Assembly: GCA_965116715.1 (NCBI GenBank) | Contig: OZ220724.1 | Location: 868,001-932,000 of the forward strand | From: Poriferisodalis sp965116715 | GTDB taxonomy: Bacteria > Actinomycetota > Acidimicrobiia > Acidimicrobiales > Poriferisodalaceae | Direction: 5' to 3' | Length of the DNA: 64,000 nucleotides | In this document: positions 1 to 8,236 of the stretch, in pieces | Numbering within the stretch: the first letter of the stretch is position 1 | Layout of the letters: every line of letters begins with the position of its first letter | The notes under the pieces: generated by a model | What the model was told of the DNA's origin: nothing | The model's input: only the letters and a program-made list of their open reading frames with translations | The model's database searches: none | Position numbers and translations under genes: made by a program

Positions 1-434
1 CGTTGGCCACCGACGCGGCGGGCACCCCGGTGGGGTGGGCCGCAGCAGGCGCGAACCGCAACGACATCATGCTGTTCGAGCCCACCATGGCCGAGATCGA
101 ACGACACGGCCTGCACCACGACATCGACACGCTGCATCTCGACCGCGGCTACATCGGCGGCCGCGTCGACCGGGCCGCCCACCAGGCAGGCATCACCGAC
201 ATCGTGCGGCCCTCCAAACGGCCGCCCAGCAGCGCAGCCGTCAAGCCAGTCGCCGCCCCGCTGGGACTGCGCTGGACCGTGGAGCGCACCAACTCGTGGC
301 TGTCGAACTACGGCCAGCTGCGCCGCAACACCGACCGGCGACCCGAGCACCGCACAGCCCAGCTCGCCCTCGCCGTCACGCTGATCATCACCATCAAACT
401 CATCGACCAACGCGACCGCTGGCAACCCCACTGA
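1..434 (+). CDS. IS5-type transposase, C-terminal part (runs off left edge)
   Basis: Open from the window edge to TGA at 432-434, so only the C-terminal ~143 residues are visible. It has the late part of a DDE (RNase H fold) domain of IS4/IS5-type transposases: LHLDRGYIGG supplies the second Asp, and the segment around ERTNSWLSNYGQLRRNTDRR supplies the catalytic Glu and the usual aromatic/basic stretch. The TTG at 3 is only where the frame becomes visible. The element's right end must lie a little past 434 but cannot be fixed without the other terminus. It is a different transposase from the IS5 element at 12.1 kb. Confidence 0.85.
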   Translation, partial: LATDAAGTPVGWAAAGANRNDIMLFEPTMAEIERHGLHHDIDTLHLDRGYIGGRVDRAAHQAGITDIVRPSKRPPSSAAVKPVAAPLGLRWTVERTNSWLSNYGQLRRNTDRRPEHRTAQLALAVTLIITIKLIDQRDRWQPH

Positions 435-533
435 CCCACCTATCCGCTGACGCTCTAAGTTTCGTAGCGGCCGATGAAACCGTCGAACCCGGGCCATAGC
501 GCGGGGCGGCACTGACGCGAGCAATGGAACGCC

Positions 534-734
534 ATGGCTAGCGTGCCGCTGGCGATCAGTGCTGCGGAGCTGTCGTCGATCGAGACGGCTGTGGGCGAAC
601 TGGGCCAACGCGTTTCGCAGGCTGCCGATGAGCTGATGGGCACGCCACACGAGGACGTCGGCGTCGTAGGCCGCCATGGGATCAGTGTAGACAGCATGTC
701 CCCAAAACTGAAGATGGATTTGCCACAAATGTGA
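534..734 (+). pseudogene. Truncated copy of the small protein encoded at 3232-3429
   Basis: Starting at ATG 534, the first ~42 codons match the small protein at 3232-3429 almost exactly, including the shared block SSIETAVGELGQRVSQAADE. After HEDVGV the frame continues into unrelated codons and stops at 734, so the ELYEVERSLRMARRR tail of the intact copy is missing. The breakpoint near 664 is also where nucleotide identity ends. It is probably a non-functional remnant left by insertion or duplication of the ATPase segment that follows. Confidence 0.5.
536..664. repeat. 129-bp direct repeat, left copy
   Basis: About 95% identical to 3225-3353 in the same orientation (about seven substitutions, no gaps seen), 2,689 bp apart. 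The copies enclose the AAA/DUF4143 gene and the IS481 element. The left copy holds only the 5' part of a small gene; the right copy belongs to the intact gene. Confidence 0.8.
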
Positions 735-755
735 GAGCACCAATCCGCCAATCGT

Positions 756-761
756 TAAGAT
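756..761 (+). promoter_or_regulatory. Putative -10 box (TAAGAT) for the 768 gene, leaderless
   Basis: TAAGAT ends exactly 6 nt before ATG 768. This fits an actinobacterial TANNNT -10 whose transcript would begin at or next to the start codon. No good Shine-Dalgarno sequence precedes the ATG, which fits leaderless translation. Inference from spacing only. Confidence 0.35.
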
Positions 762-767
762 GAGCAG

Positions 768-2045
768 ATGGGCGGGATGGATACCCTGACAATGCCCGGC
801 TATCGGGAGCGAATTGCCGGCGCGGAAGTCGCAGCTGCATTGCAGCGCCGAGGCGCCGTGCTGATTCAAGGGGCACGAGGCACCGGCAAGACTTGGACGT
901 CTCGCGATCACGCCTGCTCAGAGGTGCGGCTCGACGACCCCGACATGCTGGCGCTGGCCGAGACCGACCCGGACTACCTGCTGTCGCGCCCTGCGCCGCT
1001 GCTGGTCGACCAATGGCAGCACGCCCCCGCCCTGTGGAACCGCATACGCCGCGCCTGCGACGACCGGCCCGGCACTGGCCATTTCATTCTCACCGGCTCG
1101 GCCCGCCCCACCGACAGCATCACTCGTCACACCGGCACCGGGCGCATCACGCGGCTGACGATGAGGCCGATGACGCTGTACGAGACGGGGCTCTCCAGCG
1201 GGGAGGTGTCGTTGCGGGCGCTGCTGGAGGGGGCCGCCAGACCCGCGTCGGAGAATCACCCTGCCCTGCTCGAAGTGGCCGGTGCGGTCTGCCGGGGCGG
1301 ATGGCCGGCCAGCCTCGACCTCGCTCAGACCGCCGCCGCGGCGGCGGCACGCGACTACATCCAAGAGGCCGTCCGCGCCGACATCGAAGATGCCGTGGGA
1401 GTCCGCCACAACCCAGACGCCCTCGAGAACCTCCTGCGCCTCATCGCCCGCAGCACCGCCTCGCACGTGTCCGCGGCCAAGCTCGGCCGGGATATGTACC
1501 CCGCATCGCCGCCGGCGGCCCAGACCCTGGGCTCCTACCTGGACGCGCTGCAACGCATCTTCGTGCTCGACGACTTGCCCGCATGGTCGCCCGAACTGCG
1601 CTCGAAGGCCACCGTGAGAAAGGCCCCCAAGCGACACCTGGTGGACCCCTCCCTCGCCGCCGCCCTGATCGGAGCATCACCAGAAGGCCTGATGGCTGAC
1701 TTCTCCATGTTCGGCAGCCTCTTCGAGTCACTGGCCGTGCGAGACCTGCGGGTGTACGCCCAGCCGCTGGGCTTCGACGCATACCACTACCACGACTCCG
1801 ACGACCTGGAAGCCGATGTCGTCATCCAAGGCCTCGACGGCACCTGGGCGGCATTCGAGGTCAAGCTCAACTCCGGCCCCCGCCAAATCGAACAAGCCGC
1901 CACCGCCCTCAAACGCCTGAGAGACAAGACCCACAAGCGGCGAGCCAGCCAACTCGCACTGATGGCCGTGATCACCGCCACCAGAACTGCCTACATGCGC
2001 CCGGATGGAATCGCCGTCATCCCAATCACCACCCTCGGCCCATGA
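768..2045 (+). CDS. AAA family ATPase with C-terminal DUF4143 domain
   Basis: A 425-residue protein of the AAA_14/DUF4143 family. The Walker A loop is GARGTGKTW near residues 35-43. A Walker B-like PLLVDQWQ lies near 80, where the usual Asp-Glu is Asp-Gln, which may reduce hydrolysis. A sensor-type ILTGSARP follows near 110. The C-terminal third carries the DUF4143/nuclease-like fold with ADVVIQ and AFEVKLNSG, where E and K resemble the D-E-x-K arrangement of restriction-like folds. Family members are often lone, mobile genes of unknown function. Start 768 is favoured by the TANNNT box 6 nt upstream; ATG 777 is the alternative. It lies between the two copies of a 129-bp repeat, which suggests an acquired cassette. 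Confidence 0.8.
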   Translation: MGGMDTLTMPGYRERIAGAEVAAALQRRGAVLIQGARGTGKTWTSRDHACSEVRLDDPDMLALAETDPDYLLSRPAPLLVDQWQHAPALWNRIRRACDDRPGTGHFILTGSARPTDSITRHTGTGRITRLTMRPMTLYETGLSSGEVSLRALLEGAARPASENHPALLEVAGAVCRGGWPASLDLAQTAAAAAARDYIQEAVRADIEDAVGVRHNPDALENLLRLIARSTASHVSAAKLGRDMYPASPPAAQTLGSYLDALQRIFVLDDLPAWSPELRSKATVRKAPKRHLVDPSLAAALIGASPEGLMADFSMFGSLFESLAVRDLRVYAQPLGFDAYHYHDSDDLEADVVIQGLDGTWAAFEVKLNSGPRQIEQAATALKRLRDKTHKRRASQLALMAVITATRTAYMRPDGIAVIPITTLGP

Positions 2046-2097
2046 CCGAGACTGTCCGGTCAGCAGCAACGCCCGCCGACACCTTGAACCTCACCGG

Positions 2098-3084
2098 CTA
2101 GTTGTAATACCCACAGAGGTTGTTGACGCGGCTGGCGGGTGTGCCTGCGATGGCGGTGTGGTGTCGGTGGAGATTGTAGGTGTGGACCCAGTTCTGGAGC
2201 CGTCGGCGCCGGTCGGGTTCTGATCGGAATTTGTAGCTGTAGAGGAATTCGTCGGCCATGGTGCGGTTGAACCGCTCGACCTTGCCGTTCGTCTGAGGCC
2301 GATAGGGACGGGTGAGCTTGTGCTTGGTGCGGTTCTCGGCGAGCGCGTCGGCGAAGTCGGCGGAGGTGAAGTTGCGGCCGTTGTCGGTCATCACGGCGTC
2401 GATGCCGACGTTGTGTTTGTTGAACCAGTCGCGTGCTCGCCGCCAGAACGCCGCCGCGGTGACGGCTTTCTCGTCGTCGAGCGCCTCCACGTACGCGACG
2501 CGGCTGTGGTCGTCCACCGCGACGTGCAGATAGGTGTACCCGCGCCGTTTGCGCTTGGAGCGGCGGGCCTTGGGCGAGCCGCGGCCGTGGATCCGCCACC
2601 CGCCGCCGGGGGGCACCTTGGCGACCTTCTTCACGTCGACGTGGACCAGCTCGCCCGCATGAGCCTTCTCATAGCGGCGCACCCGCAACCCGGTGGGCCG
2701 ATCGATCCACGCCAGGCGGTTCAGCCCATGGCGCACCAGCACCCGATGCACCGTCGAAGCCGGCACCCCGACTCTGGCTGCCAGCCGCTTGGGGCCCAGC
2801 CGCTTGGAGCGCCGCAGCCGACAGATCCTCTGCTCGACCTCCTCAGGCGTACGCGAAGGCGACCCCGCTGGCCGGCTCGAGCGGTCCCCCAGACCCGCCG
2901 CTCCCTCGGCCTCGAAACGCTTGACCCACTTGTCCACCGTCTGGCGAGAGCAGCCCATCTGAGCCGCCACCGCCGTCTTGGACTGACCCGCAGCCACACG
3001 CTCGACCATCACCAGCCGCGAATGCGGCGACAACCTCGGCCGCGGCGCACCCCGCCGGACCGTCCCTGAACTACCGTTGATCAT
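2098..3084 (-). CDS. IS481-family transposase
   Basis: About 328 residues. The N-terminal helix-turn-helix includes SKTAVAAQMGCSRQTVDKW, followed by an HTH_29/leucine-zipper-like region. The rve-type DDE integrase core has VHVDVKK (first Asp), AVMTDNGRNF (second Asp) and NGKVERFNRT (Glu). Start ATG 3084 is chosen because upstream residues would fall in the terminal region; an in-frame start at 3132 also exists. The stop TAG (2098-2100) lies outside the element, in the CTAG target duplication, and the last codon is partly templated by it. The gene is otherwise intact and probably active. Confidence 0.93.
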   Translation of the reverse strand: MINGSSGTVRRGAPRPRLSPHSRLVMVERVAAGQSKTAVAAQMGCSRQTVDKWVKRFEAEGAAGLGDRSSRPAGSPSRTPEEVEQRICRLRRSKRLGPKRLAARVGVPASTVHRVLVRHGLNRLAWIDRPTGLRVRRYEKAHAGELVHVDVKKVAKVPPGGGWRIHGRGSPKARRSKRKRRGYTYLHVAVDDHSRVAYVEALDDEKAVTAAAFWRRARDWFNKHNVGIDAVMTDNGRNFTSADFADALAENRTKHKLTRPYRPQTNGKVERFNRTMADEFLYSYKFRSEPDRRRRLQNWVHTYNLHRHHTAIAGTPASRVNNLCGYYN

Positions 3085-3188
3085 TGAGCCTCCGTTCGCA
3101 GCTTGGGATCCCAACAGACCCCACACTGCCACGGAGGCTCAACTCATCCCAGGACCAGAACTGTCAACAACGTCCATGGGCATTACAG
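2102..3188 (-). mobile_element. IS481-family insertion sequence with CTAG target duplication
   Basis: A complete 1,087-bp element. The ends are imperfect ~26-bp inverted repeats: TTGTAATACCCACAGAGG at the left, and CTGTAATGCCCATGGACG read inward from the right, both continuing into TTGTTGAC-type sequence. CTAG occurs immediately outside each end (2098-2101 and 3189-3192). IS481 itself is known to target NCTAGN and duplicate CTAG, so the boundaries agree with the family. Removing the element and one CTAG gives a clean pre-insertion site. Confidence 0.9.
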
Positions 3189-3224
3189 CTAGTGCGCAGG
3201 CTCTGGAGGGCCCACGGACGGCCC

Positions 3225-3353
3225 GGCTAGCGTGCCGCTGGTGATCAGTGCTGCGGAGCTGTCGTCGATCGAGACGGCTGTGGGCGAACTGGGCCAACGC
3301 GTTTCGCAGGCGGCGGATGAGCTGATGGGCACGCCGCATGAGGACGTGGGGGT
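3225..3353. repeat. 129-bp direct repeat, right copy
   Basis: Partner of 536-664 with ~95% identity. This copy reads on without interruption into the intact small gene ending at 3429, so it is probably the original locus. Confidence 0.8.
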
Positions 3354-3429
3354 GGAGCTCTACGAGGTGGAGCGCTCGCTGCGGATGGCTCGACGTCGGT
3401 TGGCCCAAGCCACTGACTCGCTGCGCTGA
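3232..3429 (+). CDS. Small coiled-coil-like protein of unknown function (65 aa)
   Basis: A 65-residue protein starting at GTG 3232; an in-frame TAG at 3190 limits upstream extension. It is polar and probably all-helical, with a C-terminal amphipathic stretch around ELYEVERSLRMARRRL. No signal peptide, membrane segment or recognised domain. The 5' two thirds of the gene are duplicated at 534-664, so the locus has been rearranged. Function unknown; a small DNA-binding or scaffold role is only a guess. Confidence 0.55.
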   Translation: MPLVISAAELSSIETAVGELGQRVSQAADELMGTPHEDVGVELYEVERSLRMARRRLAQATDSLR

Positions 3430-3471
3430 CAGCTCGCGGCGCCGTCGGGCATACCGCCGCGGCGCTGGCGT

Positions 3472-4395
3472 TCAGGAGCGCTCGGCGATCGCCTCGGCGG
3501 TCGCGACGATCTTGCGGGCGCGGGTCAGGTGGGGCACGTCCACCATCTGGCCCTTGTGCGCGAATGCCATCAATCCCGCCGCCTCAGCCTCGGCGAACGC
3601 TTCGAGCAGCTCCCGGGCGTCAGCCATCTCGGCATCGCTCGGCGTGAAGGCGGCGTTGACGATGTCGATCTGGGCGGGGTGGATGGTGATCTTGCCGGCG
3701 AAGCCCATGGCTGCTGAGGTCGCGCACTCGGCGGCCAGTCCCTCGTCGTCACGGAAATCCACGAACACGGTATCGAGCGGCTGCTTGCCCCACGCCGTGG
3801 CGCCCACCAGGCACATCACCCGGGCGTACTCGAACACGGGCAGGTAGGCGCCTGAGGAATCCCGGTTGGCCTTCGAGCCCATGGCCGCGGAGAGATCCTC
3901 GGCACCCCAGCTCAGCGCATCCACCCGGTCGTGGCTCGCGAGCTCGCCGATGTTCAGCAACCCCTGCGGCGTCTCGGTGCCCAGCACCAGCAGCACCACG
4001 CCGCCGGGCCGATGGCCGTGTTCGAGCTCCCAGCGAGTGATCATCGCGTCGAGCTGGGCCACCTCGGTCGCATTGTTCACCTTCGGCACCAGGTAGGCGT
4101 CGGGTGGCGACACCATCGTCTCGGCGACGTCGGCAGCACACCAGGGAGTGTCGAGCGGGTTGATGCGCACCACCCGCTCCTTGGCGCCGAATTCGACATC
4201 GCGCAGCCAGCCCGCAACCGTGGCGCGGGCGCTGTCCTTGTTGTCGGGCGTGACCGCGTCTTCGAGGTCCAGCACCAGGCTGTCGGCGTCGGTCGCGATC
4301 GATTTCTCCAGCATGCGCTCGTTCGCGCCGGGCACGAAGTGCGACGACCTCCGCACGGTCCCGGTGCCACTGCCAGGATTCGGGGTCTCAGTCAT
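3472..4395 (-). CDS. HpcH/HpaI aldolase, CitE-like (citrate lyase beta / malyl-CoA family)
   Basis: A 307-residue TIM-barrel lyase of the CitE-like family, acting on acyl-CoA substrates such as citramalyl-, malyl- or related hydroxyacyl-CoA. Seen: SHFVPGANERMLEK at the N-terminus (CoA/phosphate contact), LDLEDAV (metal-binding acidic pair), VVRINPLDTPW, a catalytic-region Glu in VLGTETPQG, SWGAEDLSAAMG, and GKITIHPAQI near the C-terminus. ATG 4395 has a good GGAGG Shine-Dalgarno 8 nt upstream. It is last in the run rlmN-nth-citE, 54 bp after nth. No CitD or CitF partner is nearby, so it is a stand-alone enzyme; the exact substrate cannot be read from sequence. Confidence 0.85.
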   Translation of the reverse strand: MTETPNPGSGTGTVRRSSHFVPGANERMLEKSIATDADSLVLDLEDAVTPDNKDSARATVAGWLRDVEFGAKERVVRINPLDTPWCAADVAETMVSPPDAYLVPKVNNATEVAQLDAMITRWELEHGHRPGGVVLLVLGTETPQGLLNIGELASHDRVDALSWGAEDLSAAMGSKANRDSSGAYLPVFEYARVMCLVGATAWGKQPLDTVFVDFRDDEGLAAECATSAAMGFAGKITIHPAQIDIVNAAFTPSDAEMADARELLEAFAEAEAAGLMAFAHKGQMVDVPHLTRARKIVATAEAIAERS

Positions 4396-4449
4396 TCGGT
4401 CAATCCTCCGGGGTCTGGCATTCGCACACCAGCCGGCGTCGGCGCCGCT

Positions 4450-5091
4450 TCAGGCCGCGAAGGCGCTCGGGCAGAAATCGTTGAGGACACAGTCGTCGCA
4501 GGCCGGCTTGCGAGAAGAGCAGACCCTGCGGCCGTGCAAGATGAGCCGCAGGCTGAAGTCGCCCCGCTCGTACTGCGGGATCATCGGGTTCAGCGCCAGC
4601 TCCACCTTGACCGGGTCTTCCTCATCGGTGATGCCCAGACGTCGCACCAAGCGGCCGACGTGGGTGTCCACGGGTAGACCGGGCAGATCGAACGCCACCG
4701 AGCGAATGACGTTGGCGGTCTTGCGGCCCACGCCTGGAAGCTTCACCAGGTCCTTCAGACCGGTCGGCACCTCGCCGTCATGGTCGGCCAGCAACCGCCG
4801 GGCCATGCCCTGCAGGTTGCGCGCCTTGCTGCGAAAGAAGCCGGTGGGATGCACCAACTCCTCGAGATCGCCGAGATCGGCAGACGCCAGCGCCTCGGCG
4901 TCGGGATACTTCGCGAACACCGCCGGAACCGTCGCATTGACGCGGGCATCAGTGCACTGTGCCGACAGGATCGTTGCCACCAGCAGCTCGAACGGGTTGC
5001 GGTGCTCAAGCTCGCACACCGCTTCGTATTCGTCCTTGAGCCGTTCGTGGGTTCGCTGGGCGCGTCCCTTCGGCGACCGGGGCTTGGCCAT
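4450..5091 (-). CDS. nth: Endonuclease III (DNA glycosylase/AP lyase)
   Basis: A 213-residue base-excision repair enzyme for oxidised pyrimidines. The helix-hairpin-helix LPGVGRKTANVI carries the catalytic Lys, and LPVDTHVGRLVRRLG carries the catalytic Asp. The C-terminal iron-sulfur loop has the classic C-x6-C-x2-C-x5-C spacing (from CSSRKPAC to DFC). Length is typical. The start lies 9 nt after the rlmN stop, indicating an operon. Confidence 0.96.
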   Translation of the reverse strand: MAKPRSPKGRAQRTHERLKDEYEAVCELEHRNPFELLVATILSAQCTDARVNATVPAVFAKYPDAEALASADLGDLEELVHPTGFFRSKARNLQGMARRLLADHDGEVPTGLKDLVKLPGVGRKTANVIRSVAFDLPGLPVDTHVGRLVRRLGITDEEDPVKVELALNPMIPQYERGDFSLRLILHGRRVCSSRKPACDDCVLNDFCPSAFAA

Positions 5092-5100
5092 GGCAAGTGT

Positions 5101-6198
5101 CTAGCGCTCGGCGCGAGCGCGTGCCCCGCGAGCGGCGCGGCCGCCCGGGCGAATCGAGACCAGCTTGTCGGCTCTCAGTTGGCCGCATGCAGCGTCGATG
5201 GACGTGCCGCGGTTCTGGCGCACGGTGGCATTCACCCCGCGGGCCGACAGCTCGGCGGCAAAGTGCTCGATTCGCTGCGCCGGTGAGGGATCGAGGCCGT
5301 AGCCCGGCGTGGGATTCAGCGGGATGAGGTTGACATGGGCCGCCAGAGGACGTGCATAGGCAGCCAGCTCGGCTGCATCTCGGTCGCTGTCGTTGACGCC
5401 GTCGATCATCGCCCACTCGAAGCTGATGCGCCGTCGCTTCGCACGGCGGTACTCCGTCAGCGAGCGCGCCAGGTCGCGCAACGGGTAGGTGCGATTGATG
5501 GGCGCGATGCGATTGCGCAGGCGGTCGTTGACCGCATGCAACGACACCGCCAGGTTGACCGGCAACGCCGCGCCGGCGAGGCGCGCGATGCCCGGAATCA
5601 CGCCGACGGTGGACACGGTGATGTGCCGGGCCCCGATGCCCATGTCGCCGTGGAATCGCTCGACCGCTGCCCACACCGCGTCGTAGTTGGCGAGCGGCTC
5701 GCCCATGCCCATGAACACGATGTTGATCGCTCTGCCGGGGGCGGCACTGTCCGATCCAGCGTGCTGCAGCGTGCCCAGCACCTGCTCGACGATCTCGCCG
5801 ACGCTCAGGTTCCGGTCGAACCCCACCTGCCCGGTAGCGCAGAAGCTGCACGCCATCGCGCAGCCGGCCTGGCTGCTGATGCACAGCGTCGTCCGGTTCC
5901 GGTAGCGCATCAGCACCGACTCCACGAGGTGACCGTCGCGCAGCGACCACAGATGCTTCGTGGTGGCGCCGCGATCGGCCGACTGCGTGCGGACGAGTGT
6001 CAGCGCCGGCGGCAGCAGCTCGCCGATGGCGTGGCGCAGGCTCTTGGGAACATTGGTGAGCTCAGCCAGCGGGCGGCGCTGGCGGTACAAGCCGTCCCAC
6101 ACCTGGTCCAGCCGGTAGGCGGGTTCGCCGTCGAGCAGTTCGCCCAGCTCGGTGCGGCTCAAGTCGCCGAGCGAGGGATCGGCGCCGGGGGCTGCCAC
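5101..6198 (-). CDS. rlmN: Dual-specificity RNA methyltransferase RlmN
   Basis: A 365-residue radical SAM enzyme that methylates C2 of A2503 in 23S rRNA and A37 of some tRNAs. The radical SAM cluster motif is CAMACSFC (C-x3-C-x2-C), followed by FMGMGEPLAN and INPTPG-like SAM-contact segments (LIPLNPTPGYG). The methyl-accepting C-terminal Cys is in DAACGQLRA. The N-terminal region (ELGELLDGEPAYRLDQVW) is the usual HhH-like accessory domain. Start is GTG 6198, 14 nt after the mshD stop. Confidence 0.95.
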   Translation of the reverse strand: MAAPGADPSLGDLSRTELGELLDGEPAYRLDQVWDGLYRQRRPLAELTNVPKSLRHAIGELLPPALTLVRTQSADRGATTKHLWSLRDGHLVESVLMRYRNRTTLCISSQAGCAMACSFCATGQVGFDRNLSVGEIVEQVLGTLQHAGSDSAAPGRAINIVFMGMGEPLANYDAVWAAVERFHGDMGIGARHITVSTVGVIPGIARLAGAALPVNLAVSLHAVNDRLRNRIAPINRTYPLRDLARSLTEYRRAKRRRISFEWAMIDGVNDSDRDAAELAAYARPLAAHVNLIPLNPTPGYGLDPSPAQRIEHFAAELSARGVNATVRQNRGTSIDAACGQLRADKLVSIRPGGRAARGARARAER

Positions 6199-6212
6199 GG
6201 CTGCTCGGCTCT

Positions 6213-6971
6213 CTAGGAGCTCGGCGGGGCGGTGCCGGTGAACAGCCGCCGCACGACTGCCACCTCGAGGCCGAGGTCGAGGTACAGCGTGACAGCCGGC
6301 GTGTTGTCGGCGTCCACGTAGAGCATTGCCTTCGTCAGGCCGACATCGGCGAGATGCTCGTAGCCCGCCAGCGTGAGGGCCCGGCCGAGACCGCGGCCGT
6401 GGTGCTCGGGGTCCACCGCGATGACGTACACCTCGCCGACCGGCGGGTCCTCATCGGCGTGCACTTTCGTCCAGCAGTACGCGGCGATGTGGCCGTCTAT
6501 GTCGTAGACGCGGAAGCCGTCGGCGTCGAACCACGGCTCGGCTTGGCGCTCGGCAACCTGATCGAGCGTCCACCCGCCCTGCTCGCGGTGCCACGAGAAC
6601 GCACGGTTGTTGACTTCCACCCACGCTTGCTCGTCCTGGCCGACCACGAACGAGCGCGTCTCGATGCCGCTGGGCTGATCCATGGGCAGTGATCGCTCCA
6701 TGCGGTACAGGTCGCGCTCGAACGTCAGGCCGAGCTCGGCTAGCCCTCGTCCGAGTTCGGTCTCGTTCGGCGCCCGATCACCCTGATCGTCCTCGCCGTG
6801 TTCGGGATGATCGATCCAGACCGACACGGGCCCCGAGATGTCGTGGAGCTGCAGGCGCAATGCTGCTGCCAGCGCTCCGGGCGGCCAGTGCGCGGCATTG
6901 GCCTCCAGTACAGCGCCGTGCTGGTCGGCGCCGATCGAGATGACGGGATCGGCACTCGCTGCGGCACTCAC
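6213..6971 (-). CDS. mshD: Mycothiol synthase-like GNAT acetyltransferase
   Basis: Matches MshD, which acetylates Cys-GlcN-inositol in the last step of mycothiol synthesis. Family signatures: LYRMERSLP, EVNNRAFSWHREQGGWTL, and an acetyl-CoA loop VDPEHHGRGLGRALTLAGY, then YVDADNTPAVTLYLDLGL. The C-terminal GNAT domain is complete; the N-terminal GNAT repeat is short and degenerate. Start is uncertain: GTG 6971 is chosen because a TAGCCT box lies 7 nt upstream and this avoids overlap with the divergent gene. An in-frame start at 7088 would give 291 residues, closer to the usual ~300, but would overlap the 7075 gene's 5' end. Confidence 0.82.
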   Translation of the reverse strand: MSAAASADPVISIGADQHGAVLEANAAHWPPGALAAALRLQLHDISGPVSVWIDHPEHGEDDQGDRAPNETELGRGLAELGLTFERDLYRMERSLPMDQPSGIETRSFVVGQDEQAWVEVNNRAFSWHREQGGWTLDQVAERQAEPWFDADGFRVYDIDGHIAAYCWTKVHADEDPPVGEVYVIAVDPEHHGRGLGRALTLAGYEHLADVGLTKAMLYVDADNTPAVTLYLDLGLEVAVVRRLFTGTAPPSS

Positions 6972-7074
6972 CGGGGGCAGGCTAACGCCGAGCCGCCGAA
7001 CCGCTGCCCAGTCGTCAGAACCCCGGCAGAGCGGATCGTGCGAGCACAGGTGCCACACTTGCCCGGTGAACCAG

Positions 7075-7509
7075 ATGCGGTGGCTCAACCGCAGCCAGCC
7101 TCAAACGCTCTTCAGCGCAGTGCTGCTCTGCTACTTCTCCGCGGTACTGCTGTTATTCGGAACTCGCGTCGACTTGCAGCTTGCGCGCGACATCTTCGAG
7201 GGCGTCGTCTCGCTGTTCGCCAGTGACCGCACAGCGGCCGATCTGGGCGACAGCATCATTCCGCCAGCCATCACCGTGCTGCTCGCCGGCGCGTACGTCG
7301 CCGGCGGCGCGGGCACCGCCAACGAGCGTCGTTGGGGTCATTGGCTGTGCTCTGCGGCGGCGATCTACGCGGCTATAGCGACGCTGTGGTGGGGTGCCCG
7401 CACGAGCTTCGAACTGGGTGTGATCATGCGCCTCATGTTCGACGCGCTGCTGCTGGTGCTGCTGTATCACCCGATGAGCCGCAGCCACCGTCGCGTCTGG
7501 TTCACGTGA
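7075..7509 (+). CDS. Small four-helix membrane protein, coupled to ubiE
   Basis: About 144 residues with hydrophobic segments near 13-30 (TLFSAVLLCYFSAVLLLF), 65-85, 95-113 and 120-138. It resembles actinobacterial small integral membrane proteins with no assigned function. ATG 7075 has a GGTGA Shine-Dalgarno-like sequence; GTG 7066 is possible. Its stop TGA overlaps the GTG start of ubiE (GTGA at 7506-7509), so the two are translationally coupled. A role linked to menaquinone or membrane respiration is inferred from position only. Confidence 0.7.
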   Translation: MRWLNRSQPQTLFSAVLLCYFSAVLLLFGTRVDLQLARDIFEGVVSLFASDRTAADLGDSIIPPAITVLLAGAYVAGGAGTANERRWGHWLCSAAAIYAAIATLWWGARTSFELGVIMRLMFDALLLVLLYHPMSRSHRRVWFT

Positions 7510-8213
7510 AGTCTCGCCGGCGGCGCGCGCCCGGGCTGCCGAGCCCCCAGGACAAGGCCCAGGCCGTCGAGGAGATGTTCGACGAGATCGCACCTCGCTA
7601 CGACCTGCTGAACCGACTGCTGACATTCCGCCTCGACACTCGCTGGCGTCGCCGCGCCGTGGCGGCCCTCGGCCTGACACCCGGCGAAATCGTGATCGAC
7701 GTGGCCTGCGGAACCGGTGACCTGTGCAATGAGCTCGAATCGGCCGACCTGCGGCCTGTGGGCGTCGACTTCTCTGCAGGGATGCTTGCAGCCGCCACCA
7801 CCCGCGCCCCGTTGGCGCGCTCCGATGCGCTCAGCCTCGGCGTGCGCGACGCTTCGCTCGACGGAGCGACATGCGGCTTCGCGCTGCGGAACTTCGCCAG
7901 CCTCGAACCGTTCTTCGCCGAGCTGGCCCGGGTTCTGCGGCCCGGTGCTCGGGTGGCGCTGCTGGAGGTGGCCGAGCCGTCCAACCCGCTGCTGCGCGCC
8001 GGTCATCAGGTGTACTTCGGCAAGGTGGTGCCAGCCGTCGGCAGCCTGCTCTCCAGCAGATCTGCCTACCGGTACCTGCCTGAGTCTGTGGCATACCTGC
8101 CGGAGGCGCCGGTGCTGCTGGCCCAGCTCGCAGATGCCGGATTCCGGGCCATCGACAGGACTCTGCTGAGCGGAGGCATCGCCCAGCTCATCACGGCGAC
8201 CCGCGACGGTTGA
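7506..8213 (+). CDS. menG: Demethylmenaquinone methyltransferase (UbiE/MenG family)
   Basis: A 235-residue class I SAM methyltransferase. Seen: FDEIAPRYDLLNRLLTFRLD (UbiE signature 1), VIDVACGTGDLCNEL (SAM motif I), GVDFSAGML (motif II), and CGFALRNFASLEPFF, near the second UbiE signature. It would catalyse the C-methylation finishing menaquinone. GTG 7506 overlaps the upstream stop by 3 nt. menA lies 1.5 kb away on the other strand, which strengthens the assignment. Confidence 0.93.
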   Translation: MKSRRRRAPGLPSPQDKAQAVEEMFDEIAPRYDLLNRLLTFRLDTRWRRRAVAALGLTPGEIVIDVACGTGDLCNELESADLRPVGVDFSAGMLAAATTRAPLARSDALSLGVRDASLDGATCGFALRNFASLEPFFAELARVLRPGARVALLEVAEPSNPLLRAGHQVYFGKVVPAVGSLLSSRSAYRYLPESVAYLPEAPVLLAQLADAGFRAIDRTLLSGGIAQLITATRDG

Positions 8214-8236
8214 ACCGTCGCGTTCAGCCACCCCGG

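Noticed and set aside
5006..5950. Long minus-strand frame overlapping rlmN and nth
   Set aside because: It is out of frame with two clear enzymes, Arg/Pro-rich, and has no domain; a GC-driven shadow.
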